NCBI GenBank assembly: GCA_902767235.1
Contig: CACXGR010000166.1
Coordinates: 1-8,713, forward strand
Source: an uncultured Lachnospiraceae bacterium
GTDB lineage: Bacteria > Bacillota > Clostridia > Lachnospirales > Lachnospiraceae
DNA length: 8,713 nt
Direction: 5' to 3'
Both the position numbers and the translations under genes were made by a program. Of this stretch, positions 1 to 6,912 are shown in pieces. Within the stretch, counting starts at the first letter, position 1; every line of letters starts with the position of its first letter. Under the pieces are notes generated by a model. The model did no database searches, was not told the DNA's origin, and saw nothing but the letters and a program-made list of their open reading frames with translations.

Positions 1-30
1 TGTTTCGGCGGTAGCTTTTTTCTGAAAATC

Positions 31-39
31 TGCTATAAT
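31..39 (+). promoter_or_regulatory. Extended -10 promoter of the foldase gene
   Basis: The sequence TGCTATAAT is a perfect TATAAT preceded by TG and one base, the extended -10 form used by the housekeeping sigma factor. No convincing -35 lies 16-18 bp upstream, which is acceptable for an extended -10. Initiation would fall near position 46. That excludes an in-frame ATG at 44 as the translation start and leaves a leader of about 100 nt before the ATG at 146. Confidence 0.6.
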
Positions 40-145
40 AAGAATGTTTTGCAGGTTTATTAGGACTGCACAATTCGCAGGTGCGGAAAACGCCGGAAAG
101 CCCGGCTTGTCCGGGACTGGCACGGAAACAGGAGGAGCAATCGGT

Positions 146-1360
146 ATGGCCGAAAAAAAGGACAGAAATGATAAGAAATATGAGGGCATGAGCGCCAGCA
201 AAGCCAAGCGCGAGCGCGCCAAGGACGAGCGCGCAGCTGCGAAGCGCAGCGCTGCCATGACCAAAGTGATCGCCGCGCTGGTCGTGATCGCGATCGTCGC
301 ACTGATCGGAGGAATATACGGAAGACGCTGGTACATTGAAAAGAATAAGACCGTGGCTTCCGAGGATTACAGCGCTTTTTTGAATGATGACGGCACGATC
401 AAGGATCTGAACGTGAGCGATTATGTCAAGACCTTTGATGTGAACAGCGTCAAGATCGCCGCAGCCGATGTGGCATACACAGATGAGGAGATGCAGGAAG
501 ACATCGACAGCGAGCTGGAAGAGCACAAGGTGCTCAATACAGAAAAGACGCTCGAAGTAAAGGACGGCGACGAAGTCAACATCAATTATGTGGGCACCAT
601 CGACGGCGCGGAGTTCGACGGCGGAAGCGCTGAAAATTATGACCTGACGATCGGATCCGGGTCCTTTATCGATGACTTTGAGGAGCAGCTGATCGGAAAG
701 CACCCCGGCGACCAGGTGACCGTGAACGTCACTTTCCCGGAGGAATATGAGAACAATCCCGATCTCGCGAACAAGGATGCGTCCTTTGCAGTCACGATCA
801 ACGGGATCAAGGAACTGCCTGAACTGACGGATGCTTTTGTGAAAGAGAATCTGTCCGAGCACGCGCAGACCGTCGAAGAGTACAAGCAGTATCTCAAAGA
901 TACCAACTATGAGAGCAAGATCTCCGAAGCGATCAGCAAGTACATCACGGACAATACGTCGGCGGACAAGTATCCGGGCGACTATATCAAGCATCTCAAA
1001 TCTCTGCAGATGACACTCAACGAGCAGGAATTCAACTACATGAGCCAGATGTACGCCGCCTACGGCATGAACATGGATTATACAAGCGCCATGGAGTACA
1101 AAGGCGCCAAGACCACTGAAGAGTACGAGAAGATCCTGCAGGATGACGCGGAGAAAGCCTGCCTGCAGAACATGGCTTATCAGGACCTGGCAGCCCAGGC
1201 CGGCATCACCGTCACCGATGAGGCGTATGAGAACTTCAAGAAAGAAAACGGCGTGACGGATGAGGTCGAGGAAATGTACGGAAGACCTTATATCATCCAG
1301 CAGTACATCATGCCCGACCTGGTAAGGGATTACATCAAAGAGCATGTAACTGTAGAATAA
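146..1360 (+). CDS. Membrane-anchored trigger-factor-like FKBP peptidyl-prolyl isomerase
   Basis: This 404-residue protein is probably an extracytoplasmic foldase that isomerises X-Pro bonds in exported proteins. Residues 1-38 are very rich in Lys and Arg (cytoplasmic side), and about 39-59 form one hydrophobic membrane segment or uncleaved signal anchor. An FKBP-type domain follows at about 137-225, with VNINYVGTIDGAEFDGG (144-160) and the FIDDFEEQLIGKHPGD stretch (174-189) typical of trigger factor and FKBP folds. Residues 226-404 are helical and resemble the trigger factor C-terminal chaperone arms, including LTDAFVKEN. The N-terminal ribosome-binding domain of true trigger factor is absent, so it should not be called tig. 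The start at 146 is chosen because GGAGGA lies at 131-136 with 9-nt spacing, and because the promoter at 31-39 would initiate near or after the upstream ATG at 44. The domain assignment is firm. The substrates are unknown. Confidence 0.9.
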   Translation: MAEKKDRNDKKYEGMSASKAKRERAKDERAAAKRSAAMTKVIAALVVIAIVALIGGIYGRRWYIEKNKTVASEDYSAFLNDDGTIKDLNVSDYVKTFDVNSVKIAAADVAYTDEEMQEDIDSELEEHKVLNTEKTLEVKDGDEVNINYVGTIDGAEFDGGSAENYDLTIGSGSFIDDFEEQLIGKHPGDQVTVNVTFPEEYENNPDLANKDASFAVTINGIKELPELTDAFVKENLSEHAQTVEEYKQYLKDTNYESKISEAISKYITDNTSADKYPGDYIKHLKSLQMTLNEQEFNYMSQMYAAYGMNMDYTSAMEYKGAKTTEEYEKILQDDAEKACLQNMAYQDLAAQAGITVTDEAYENFKKENGVTDEVEEMYGRPYIIQQYIMPDLVRDYIKEHVTVE

Positions 1361-1381
1361 GAGATACACAACAGAACGATT

Positions 1382-1439
1382 TGCCCCGGCCGGATAACAA
1401 AATATTGTCTTGCCGGGGCACTTTGGCATCAAAAGTGCC
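1382..1439 (+). promoter_or_regulatory. Overlapping alternative stem-loops between the foldase and zinc-ribbon/TPM genes
   Basis: A 9-bp perfect stem pairs TGCCCCGGC (1382-1390) with GCCGGGGCA (1412-1420); inside its loop ACAA/TTGT can add a smaller stem. A second 8-bp perfect stem pairs GGCACTTT (1417-1424) with AAAGTGCC (1432-1439). The two share bases 1417-1420, so they cannot both form completely. Neither is followed by a T-tract, so a simple intrinsic terminator is doubtful. The second stem ends 8 nt before the ribosome binding site of the next gene. The pairing is read directly from the sequence; a regulatory role is inference. Confidence 0.5.
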
Positions 1440-1463
1440 GAACACCCAAAGGAGGATAGGCAT

Positions 1464-3974
1464 ATGTTAGCATGTCCCGGATGTGGAGCAAATCTGACCT
1501 ACAATATCGAGAAAGGACGTCTTTTCTGCTCTTACTGCAATACGGATTACGCACCCAGCGACAAAAGGCTCAAACAGCATATGGCCGGCGAGCAGCAGAC
1601 GGCGCAGGAACAGCAGATCAACGCCACTGTCTTCACCTGCCCCCAGTGCGGCGGCGAGATGTACACGACGGACGTGGACGCCACGGCCTACTGCAGCTAC
1701 TGCGGCGCCTCCAACGTCCTGCAGTCGCGGGTGGAAGGCATCGATGCGCCCCGGAAGATCATTCCCTTTACGGTCACAAAAGAGGAGTGTGTCAAGACCT
1801 TCAACAATCTTGCGAAAAAGACGCTCTATGCGCCCCGCGAGTTTAGAAGCGTCCGGGATGACGCAGACGGGAAAGGGAGCGCTGCGGAGAAGCTCAGACC
1901 CCTCTATGTCCCCTACCGCATCTATGACTTCGAGATGGAAGGGAACGCCGACATTCCCTGCAAGGCGACCTGGATCGACAACGCCGAGCGCATCACGGAG
2001 GAGAGAGAGATCCACTGCCAGATCAGAGCGGATTTCAAGAATATCGCCTTTGACGCTTCCGCTGCGTTTGACGATACTTTGGCGGAGCAGATCGCACCCT
2101 TTGACATGAAGGAAGGACGGGATTTTGACCCGGTGTATCTGGCGGGCGCCTACGCCAACATTCCGGATGTAGACGAGGAGACATACCGGCAGAAAGCGCT
2201 GGAATATGCGGCACAGAAGAGTGTTGACGCATTGGGGAAAAAGGACATGATGACGGAGGTCGAGCTGACGGGGTACGAGGACGGAAGTACGCTCGCAGAC
2301 CATCTGCCTGTTCGGAAAGAGAGCAGCTATACGGCGCTCCTGCCGGTCTGGTTTATGTCCTTCCGCAGGGGAAAGCGCATCGCGTATGCGGCAGTCAACG
2401 GCTCCACCGGCAAAGTCTATTCGGACATACCGGTCAGCCTGCCCGCGTTCTGGATCGGCAGCTTTCTGACCGCGATCCCGATCTTCATCCTGCTCAACCT
2501 GTTTTTGACGCTTCAGCCCGCAAACGGACTTCTGGCGGCCTGCTTCCTGGCACTGGTCGGGGCAATTCTGTACGCGGGAAACTATATCACCATCCTCAGA
2601 AGAGAGGAGCATCTGGACGACACGGGCTATCAGGCGGCCGCCGGGCATACCGAAGTCAAAGCCGCCGCGGAGCAAAACCGTGTGATCCGATGGCTGAAGG
2701 GACAGGATGACCGATCCATCCCCAAGGTCAAAAGAGACTGGACCTATATGGTCATCCGGGCATTCGGGATGTGGCCCTATCTGCTCATCACGATCGCGGC
2801 GGCCGTGATGTTCCCGCCTCTGCTCTGGACCTTCATCGTGCTGGGAAGTGCGGTCTACTGCATCAGGAAGACGGGCGGAAGGATCGCCTTCTGGCCGGCC
2901 CTGCTCATCGCGGCTGCCGGCGCAGGAATGATCATGCGGGAGCTCCCGCTGGTCTCAGACCTGTGGTATTACGGCGGAACGACGGTGATCCTCTTTATCC
3001 TGGTGATCTCACTGACCAGGCTCCTTCACCAGTACAACCTGATGTCCACGAGACCGCTGCCGCTGCTCTTCAAGGACGGCAGGGCGCCCGGCGGCGATCG
3101 AACGGGATCCCGGGGCGGCGGTGCGAACGTCCTGCTTCTTCTGCTTGCCGGTGCAGCCGCGCTGCAGCTTCTTACTCCTTTTCACGCGCTGGCGGCGGGG
3201 GAGCCGGATTTCCCCTATTACACCAATGCGGAGACCGGATACAGATCTGCGGTGGTGGATGAGGAGGATCTTCTGAGCGAAGAGGAAGAGAACCAGCTCG
3301 CGTCGCAGCTGCAGGACCTGACGCAATACGGCAACGCCATATTCCTGTCCTGTAAGCAATACGATACCGACGAGTCACTGGAGTACGCCAAGCAGTGGTA
3401 CTACGGGTACTTCGGCAATGAGAGCGGTACGATATTTGCGATCGACATGGGTGCAAGAAAAATAGCCCTGTATTCGGCCGGTGCGAACAATGAGATCATC
3501 CGGCGCGAAGAGGGCTATGTCATCACGGATAATGTGTACGCCTACGCATATGACGGAGAGTACTATCAGTGTGCGGCGTCGGCCTTTGAGCAGGTCGGAA
3601 GGCTGCTGCAGGGCGGGAAGATCGCGCGCCCGATGAAGTACATCAACAACGCGCTCCTTGCACTGATCCTGGCGGTCCTGATCAACTACGCGATCATTAC
3701 CACCCAGGCGGCCAAGCGCCGGTCCAAACAGGAAAGGATCTTCGGAAACGCAGATTATCTGCCCACTGTCAGGGGAGCAAACTGGAGCGTCACGAAATCT
3801 GTCAGGGTCTTCTCCTTCACAGGGCTCTGCACGATCCTGGCGAGATTTATCATCAGGGCCATACTGGAGGGCTCTTCAAGCGGGGGAGGAGGAGGCAGCT
3901 CCTCAGGCGGAGGCGGTTTCTCCGGCGGCGGAGGCGGCGGTGCTTCGGGCAGCGGCGGAAGCCATCGCTTCTGA
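1464..3974 (+). CDS. Zinc-ribbon and TPM-domain polytopic membrane protein
   Basis: This 836-residue protein has a modular build. Two zinc ribbons open it: C4/C7/C22/C25 and C59/C62/C77/C80, the second in CPQCGGEMY...CSYCGA form. A soluble region follows to about 325. Hydrophobic segments lie near 328-350, 354-374, 434-466, 475-491 and 504-520. Residues 554-577 look like an internal signal peptide, ending in FHALAAGE. The region at about 597-715 resembles the TPM domain (TLP18.3/Psb32/MOLO-1), found in envelope proteins of mostly unknown function. Hydrophobic segments near 727-747 and 783-800 precede a Gly/Ser-rich tail at 803-836, a feature common in TPM proteins. The start at 1464 has AAAGGAGG at 1448-1454 with 9-nt spacing; the in-frame upstream start at 1410 lies inside a hairpin. 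The zinc ribbons are presumably cytoplasmic and the TPM part external. The function is unknown; a role in sensing or assembling an envelope complex would be speculation. Confidence 0.85.
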   Translation: MLACPGCGANLTYNIEKGRLFCSYCNTDYAPSDKRLKQHMAGEQQTAQEQQINATVFTCPQCGGEMYTTDVDATAYCSYCGASNVLQSRVEGIDAPRKIIPFTVTKEECVKTFNNLAKKTLYAPREFRSVRDDADGKGSAAEKLRPLYVPYRIYDFEMEGNADIPCKATWIDNAERITEEREIHCQIRADFKNIAFDASAAFDDTLAEQIAPFDMKEGRDFDPVYLAGAYANIPDVDEETYRQKALEYAAQKSVDALGKKDMMTEVELTGYEDGSTLADHLPVRKESSYTALLPVWFMSFRRGKRIAYAAVNGSTGKVYSDIPVSLPAFWIGSFLTAIPIFILLNLFLTLQPANGLLAACFLALVGAILYAGNYITILRREEHLDDTGYQAAAGHTEVKAAAEQNRVIRWLKGQDDRSIPKVKRDWTYMVIRAFGMWPYLLITIAAAVMFPPLLWTFIVLGSAVYCIRKTGGRIAFWPALLIAAAGAGMIMRELPLVSDLWYYGGTTVILFILVISLTRLLHQYNLMSTRPLPLLFKDGRAPGGDRTGSRGGGANVLLLLLAGAAALQLLTPFHALAAGEPDFPYYTNAETGYRSAVVDEEDLLSEEEENQLASQLQDLTQYGNAIFLSCKQYDTDESLEYAKQWYYGYFGNESGTIFAIDMGARKIALYSAGANNEIIRREEGYVITDNVYAYAYDGEYYQCAASAFEQVGRLLQGGKIARPMKYINNALLALILAVLINYAIITTQAAKRRSKQERIFGNADYLPTVRGANWSVTKSVRVFSFTGLCTILARFIIRAILEGSSSGGGGGSSSGGGGFSGGGGGGASGSGGSHRF
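3870..3971 (+). repeat. GGC/GGA-rich low-complexity tract encoding a Gly/Ser tail
   Basis: The last 34 codons of the zinc-ribbon/TPM gene are almost all Gly and Ser (runs GGGGG, GGGG, GGGGGG), giving a purine-rich, imperfectly repeated DNA tract. Gly-rich C-termini are common in TPM-domain proteins, so the tail is probably genuine rather than a sequencing artefact. Such tracts can change length by slippage. Confidence 0.8.
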
Positions 3975-3998
3975 GATAACAGGTCAAAACAGCGCAGA

Positions 3999-4035
3999 AA
4001 AGCGCGCCGCATCGGCAAAGGATGCGGCGCGCTTT
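3999..4035. terminator. Bidirectional intrinsic terminator between converging transcripts
   Basis: A 15-bp perfect stem pairs 3999-4013 with 4021-4035 around a 7-nt loop (GGCAAAG). The stem is GC-rich inside and has A/T bases at its foot, so both strands read a hairpin followed by T residues: TTTGTATTCT on plus, and TTTCTGCGCTGTTTTG on minus. It lies 24 nt after the stop of the zinc-ribbon/TPM gene and 36 nt after the stop of coaBC, as expected for a shared terminator. Confidence 0.92.
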
Positions 4036-4071
4036 GTATTCTATGCTGTCTGACGCTGTCCGAGCAGGCAT

Positions 4072-5262
4072 TTACAACATCTGTGCCAGCCTGTCCAGGA
4101 GCTTCATGGCGACACTCTCTTTGCTCATGATCTCCAGCTGCTGTGTCTTGTCGGCTGTGATCAAGGTCACCACGTTCGTGTCCGTGCCGAAACCGGCACC
4201 GGCGACTTTTACGTTGTTCCCGACGATCATGTCGAGATTCTTCTTCATGAGCTTGCCCCTGGCCCGGTTCTCCATATCGGAGGTCTCCATGGCGAAGCCG
4301 CAGAGAATCTGTCCTTTCCTCTTGTGGTCGCCGAGGTATTTGAGCGTGTCCTCGGTGCGCTCCAGGGAGATACTCAGGTCGTCATCGGATTTCTTGATCT
4401 TCTCGTCGCTGACACAAGCGGGGCGGTAGTCTGCGACAGCCGCCGCTTTGATGATGATGTCCTGCTGATCGGAGACAGCCGTGACCGCGTCAAAGAGGTC
4501 GCGGGCGGACTTTATGGGCACCAGTTTGACGCCCGGAGGCGGCGTCAGCGAGACGGGGCCTGAGACCAGGGTCACATCGGCGCCACGGAGGGCGGCTGCT
4601 CTCGCGATGGCGTAGCCCATCTTGCCGCTGGAGTGGTTGGTGATGAAGCGGACCGGGTCGATGGCCTCCTGGGTGGGCCCGGCGGTTACCAGGACCTTTC
4701 TGCCGGCCAGATCTTTCTCACAGGCGATCTGCGCCAAAATACAGTCCACCAGAAAGGCCGGCTCAGGGAGCTTGCCCCTGCCCTCGTCGCCGCAGGCAAG
4801 ATGCCCGCTGGAGGGCTCGATGATCTTGACGCCGCGCTCCTTAAGGAGCGCGAGATTGGCCTGTGTGGCGGGATGCTCGTACATTCTCGTGTTCATGGCG
4901 GGAGAGACGAGGACGGGACAGGTGCAGGCCAGGAGCGTAGTCGAGAGCATGTCGTCCGCGATGCCGCACGCCATCTTGGCGATGATATTGGCCGTGGCCG
5001 GCGCAATGATCGCGAGATCCGCTTTTTTGGCCAGTGAGATATGCTCCACTTCCATGGGATGATTCCGGTCGAAAGTATCCGTGATGCACTTTCTGCTCGT
5101 CAGCGTCTCGAAGGTGATCGGCGCGATGAACTGTGTCGCGTTCTCTGTCATGATCACGTGGACTTCCGCATGCTGCTTGACGAGACGGCTCGCGAGGTCG
5201 GCGGCCTTATAGGCGGCAATACTGCCTGTGACGCCGAGCAAAATGGTTTTTCCCTTCAGCAT
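4072..5262 (-). CDS. coaBC: Bifunctional phosphopantothenoylcysteine decarboxylase / phosphopantothenate-cysteine ligase
   Basis: This 396-residue protein carries out two successive CoA steps in the cytoplasm. CoaB joins 4'-phosphopantothenate to cysteine using CTP, and CoaC decarboxylates the product with FMN to 4'-phosphopantetheine. The N-terminal CoaC flavoprotein half (about 1-180) shows GVTGSIAAYKAADL (10-23), catalytic His74 in VEHIS, PAMNTRMYEHP (121-131) and the substrate-flap ACGDEGRGKLPEP (156-168) with Cys157. The C-terminal CoaB half (about 187-396) shows VTAGPTQEAIDPVRFITNHS (192-211), the SSGKMG motif, AAAVADYRP (273-281) and KIKK (288-291). All expected key residues appear present, and the length is normal. 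The ATG at 5262 is chosen over an in-frame TTG at 5280 because GAAAGGA (5277-5271) precedes the ATG with 8-nt spacing. It begins 29 nt after the coaX stop, which supports co-transcription. Confidence 0.97.
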   Translation of the reverse strand: MLKGKTILLGVTGSIAAYKAADLASRLVKQHAEVHVIMTENATQFIAPITFETLTSRKCITDTFDRNHPMEVEHISLAKKADLAIIAPATANIIAKMACGIADDMLSTTLLACTCPVLVSPAMNTRMYEHPATQANLALLKERGVKIIEPSSGHLACGDEGRGKLPEPAFLVDCILAQIACEKDLAGRKVLVTAGPTQEAIDPVRFITNHSSGKMGYAIARAAALRGADVTLVSGPVSLTPPPGVKLVPIKSARDLFDAVTAVSDQQDIIIKAAAVADYRPACVSDEKIKKSDDDLSISLERTEDTLKYLGDHKRKGQILCGFAMETSDMENRARGKLMKKNLDMIVGNNVKVAGAGFGTDTNVVTLITADKTQQLEIMSKESVAMKLLDRLAQML

Positions 5263-5291
5263 ATTCCTTTTCCTTTCCAAGTGACCGCCGG

Positions 5292-6056
5292 TCAGCTGTT
5301 TCTTTCATAAATGTATAAGAGGCCGCGCAGAAGGAGATCGTCGTCGAGTATGATCTCATGCCTGCACAGAGGAACGATCGCCGAGGCCAGCCCGCCGGTG
5401 GCAATGACGGTGGCCGTGGATCCGATCTCTTCCTCGATGCGGTCGATCATGCCATCCAGCATGGAGGCGTTGCCGTAGAGGATGCCGCTCTTCATGCAGT
5501 CCAAAGTGTTCTTGCCGATCAGGCGCTTGGGCGGATCCAGGCTGATCCTGGGCAGCTGGGAGGTCCTGCTGGTCAGGGAATCTAAAGAGACGCGAAGTCC
5601 CGGCAGGATCATTCCGCCGCAGTAGTTCTTGTCCTTGTCCACGAAGGTGATGGTCGTGGCGGTGCCCATGTCGATCAGGATCAGAGGACAGGTGTAGTCG
5701 CGCACGCCGGCAACGGCAGCGACAATGAGATCCGCGCCGACCTGGGCGGGATTGTCCATGCAGATCTTGAGGCCGTTTTTGAGGCCGGGTCCCACTATTT
5801 TGACATTGCAGGATACGATCTTGCCGAGCGCCTCGGTCATGATGGCCGTGATGGGCGGCACGACGGAAGCGATGATCGCTCCAGAGACATCGGAGCGGTC
5901 GATCCCGTGAAGATCCAGAATGTTCTTAAACAGGAGCGCATATTCCAGCGCAGTTTTGCTGTGATCGGTGGAGAGACGCTCGGAAAAGAGGATCTTCTCC
6001 TTGTCGATGCAGCCGATCACCATGTTCGTGTTTCCGATGTCGATCGCGAATAGCAT
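5292..6056 (-). CDS. coaX: Type III pantothenate kinase
   Basis: This 254-residue enzyme phosphorylates pantothenate with ATP to 4'-phosphopantothenate, the first committed step of CoA synthesis. Type III enzymes belong to the acetate and sugar kinase/Hsc70/actin fold, need a monovalent cation, and are known to be insensitive to CoA feedback. The phosphate-binding loop is AIDIGNTN (4-11) with Asp6. VGADLIVAA (106-114) holds the presumed catalytic Asp109, IDMGTATTI (128-136) is the second phosphate motif, and GGMILPGL (147-154) follows. Most CoaX proteins I know have GADR where this one has GADL. The start at 6056 is supported by GGAGGTG at 6067-6061 on the minus strand. It sits between the transporter gene and coaBC, so the next pathway step is encoded directly downstream. 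Confidence 0.96.
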   Translation of the reverse strand: MLFAIDIGNTNMVIGCIDKEKILFSERLSTDHSKTALEYALLFKNILDLHGIDRSDVSGAIIASVVPPITAIMTEALGKIVSCNVKIVGPGLKNGLKICMDNPAQVGADLIVAAVAGVRDYTCPLILIDMGTATTITFVDKDKNYCGGMILPGLRVSLDSLTSRTSQLPRISLDPPKRLIGKNTLDCMKSGILYGNASMLDGMIDRIEEEIGSTATVIATGGLASAIVPLCRHEIILDDDLLLRGLLYIYERNS

Positions 6057-6117
6057 TGCACACCTCCGTAAAAATTCTGTGTCGGGGTTTGTATTGAGTT
6101 AGCGGTTTATATAATGG

Positions 6118-6154
6118 AGCCCCTGCCCGCGCAGCGCCGCGACAGGCAGGGACT
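6118..6154 (-). promoter_or_regulatory. GC-rich stem-loop in the panT-coaX spacer
   Basis: CCCTGCC (6121-6127) pairs with GGCAGGG (6145-6151). Inside, CGCG (6128-6131) pairs with CGCG (6138-6141) around a 6-nt loop, leaving a 3-nt bulge. AG/CT can extend the foot across a single mismatch. The 131-nt spacer otherwise holds nothing I recognise. On the minus strand the hairpin is followed by GCTCCATTATATAAACC and not by a T-tract, so it may be a weak terminator, a processing or stabilising element, or unimportant. Confidence 0.45.
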
Positions 6155-6187
6155 TCTATATGTTTCTCTATTATGGTCTTATCATTC

Positions 6188-6835
6188 TCAGTTGGAGCCG
6201 GCAACGGCAGTCGTCTGACGAAGCACGCCGGATTTGATGAGCGCCGAGGTGATGACGGTGACGAGGATCGCCGCAGCAATGGCCTCCGGTACGCCGGAAG
6301 CGGCGACGGTCCCCATGACGAGGCCGAAGACAGCTTCCATGCCGACGTTCTTGACCTGCGCATACTGCTGTGCGAAGAGCAGGTAAATGCTTCCCATGAC
6401 GAAGATGGTGTTGGTCATGGAGCCCACAAAACCGGTGACCGCAAGGCGGACAGGCGTGGGGACACTGAGCTTTTTCAGCCAGATGGATACCCAGCCGGAT
6501 ACCACGCCGATCATGATGCGGCAGCCGATGCTGACCCAGATGGCTTTCAAAACGCCGACGAGGCCGGTCGTACTAAGGAAAGGGGAAAATGCAAAAGAAA
6601 GAAGGGTCGGAGCCTGCGTATTACTGATCATAGAGCAGATTCCGAAGACAGCGCCCAGAAACGCGCCGGCCATGGGGCCGAGGACGATCGAGCCGATGAT
6701 CACGGGGATGTGGACGGTGGTCGCCTTGATGATCGGGAGCTGGATCATTCCGAGCGGCGTGTTGGCCAGCAGGATCACGATCGCAGCCATGAGGGCAAGG
6801 GTCACCATGTAACGTGTGTCTTTTTTGATATTCAT
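6188..6835 (-). CDS. panT: ECF transporter substrate-binding S component, likely pantothenate-specific
   Basis: This 215-residue, very hydrophobic protein has about six membrane segments, the size and shape of an S component of energy-coupling factor vitamin importers. ALMAA (14-18) fits the AxxxA helix-contact motif that S components use to dock on the T subunit. The stretch NTPLGMIQLPIIKATTVHIP (25-44) followed by GSIVLGPMAGAFLG (48-61) and FAFSPF (81-86) is characteristic of this vitamin-transporter family. No ATPase or T subunit is encoded nearby, so it presumably uses a shared energising module encoded elsewhere (a group II ECF system). Specificity for pantothenate rests on its position directly upstream of coaX and coaBC. 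CAAGGAG (6850-6844) precedes the start with 8-nt spacing. Confidence 0.88.
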   Translation of the reverse strand: MNIKKDTRYMVTLALMAAIVILLANTPLGMIQLPIIKATTVHIPVIIGSIVLGPMAGAFLGAVFGICSMISNTQAPTLLSFAFSPFLSTTGLVGVLKAIWVSIGCRIMIGVVSGWVSIWLKKLSVPTPVRLAVTGFVGSMTNTIFVMGSIYLLFAQQYAQVKNVGMEAVFGLVMGTVAASGVPEAIAAAILVTVITSALIKSGVLRQTTAVAGSN

Positions 6836-6857
6836 TTGTCTGTCTCCTTGTTATTAT

Positions 6858-6900
6858 TCCGCCTGAGCGCGGATACAATACAATGGAACGGCGCTGTTCC
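6858..6900 (-). promoter_or_regulatory. Two tandem small stem-loops in the panT leader
   Basis: TCCGC (6858-6862) pairs with GCGGA (6869-6873), and GGAAC (6885-6889) pairs with GTTCC (6896-6900). Each has a 5-bp stem and a 6-nt loop. Both lie in the inferred leader of about 70 nt between the panT promoter and start codon. I do not recognise a known riboswitch class; short stems like these can also arise by chance. Confidence 0.35.
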
Positions 6901-6912
6901 TGTTTCCTTGTG

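Noticed and set aside
44..145. Upstream in-frame ATG extending the foldase by 34 residues
   Set aside because: It has no ribosome binding site, lies at or before the predicted transcript start, and encodes a region unlike the family. The ATG at 146 has a good site.
1467..2675. 402-codon open frame on the minus strand
   Set aside because: It lies wholly antisense to the zinc-ribbon/TPM gene, whose motifs are clear. Its predicted protein shows no recognisable domain and reflects GC-rich codon use.
3870..3971. CRISPR-like or tandem-repeat array
   Set aside because: The repetition is codon-level Gly/Ser low complexity inside a reading frame, with no spacer structure.
5263..5280. TTG start giving coaBC six extra residues
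   Set aside because: The ATG at 5262 is placed correctly after GAAAGGA, and the CoaC fold begins right after it.
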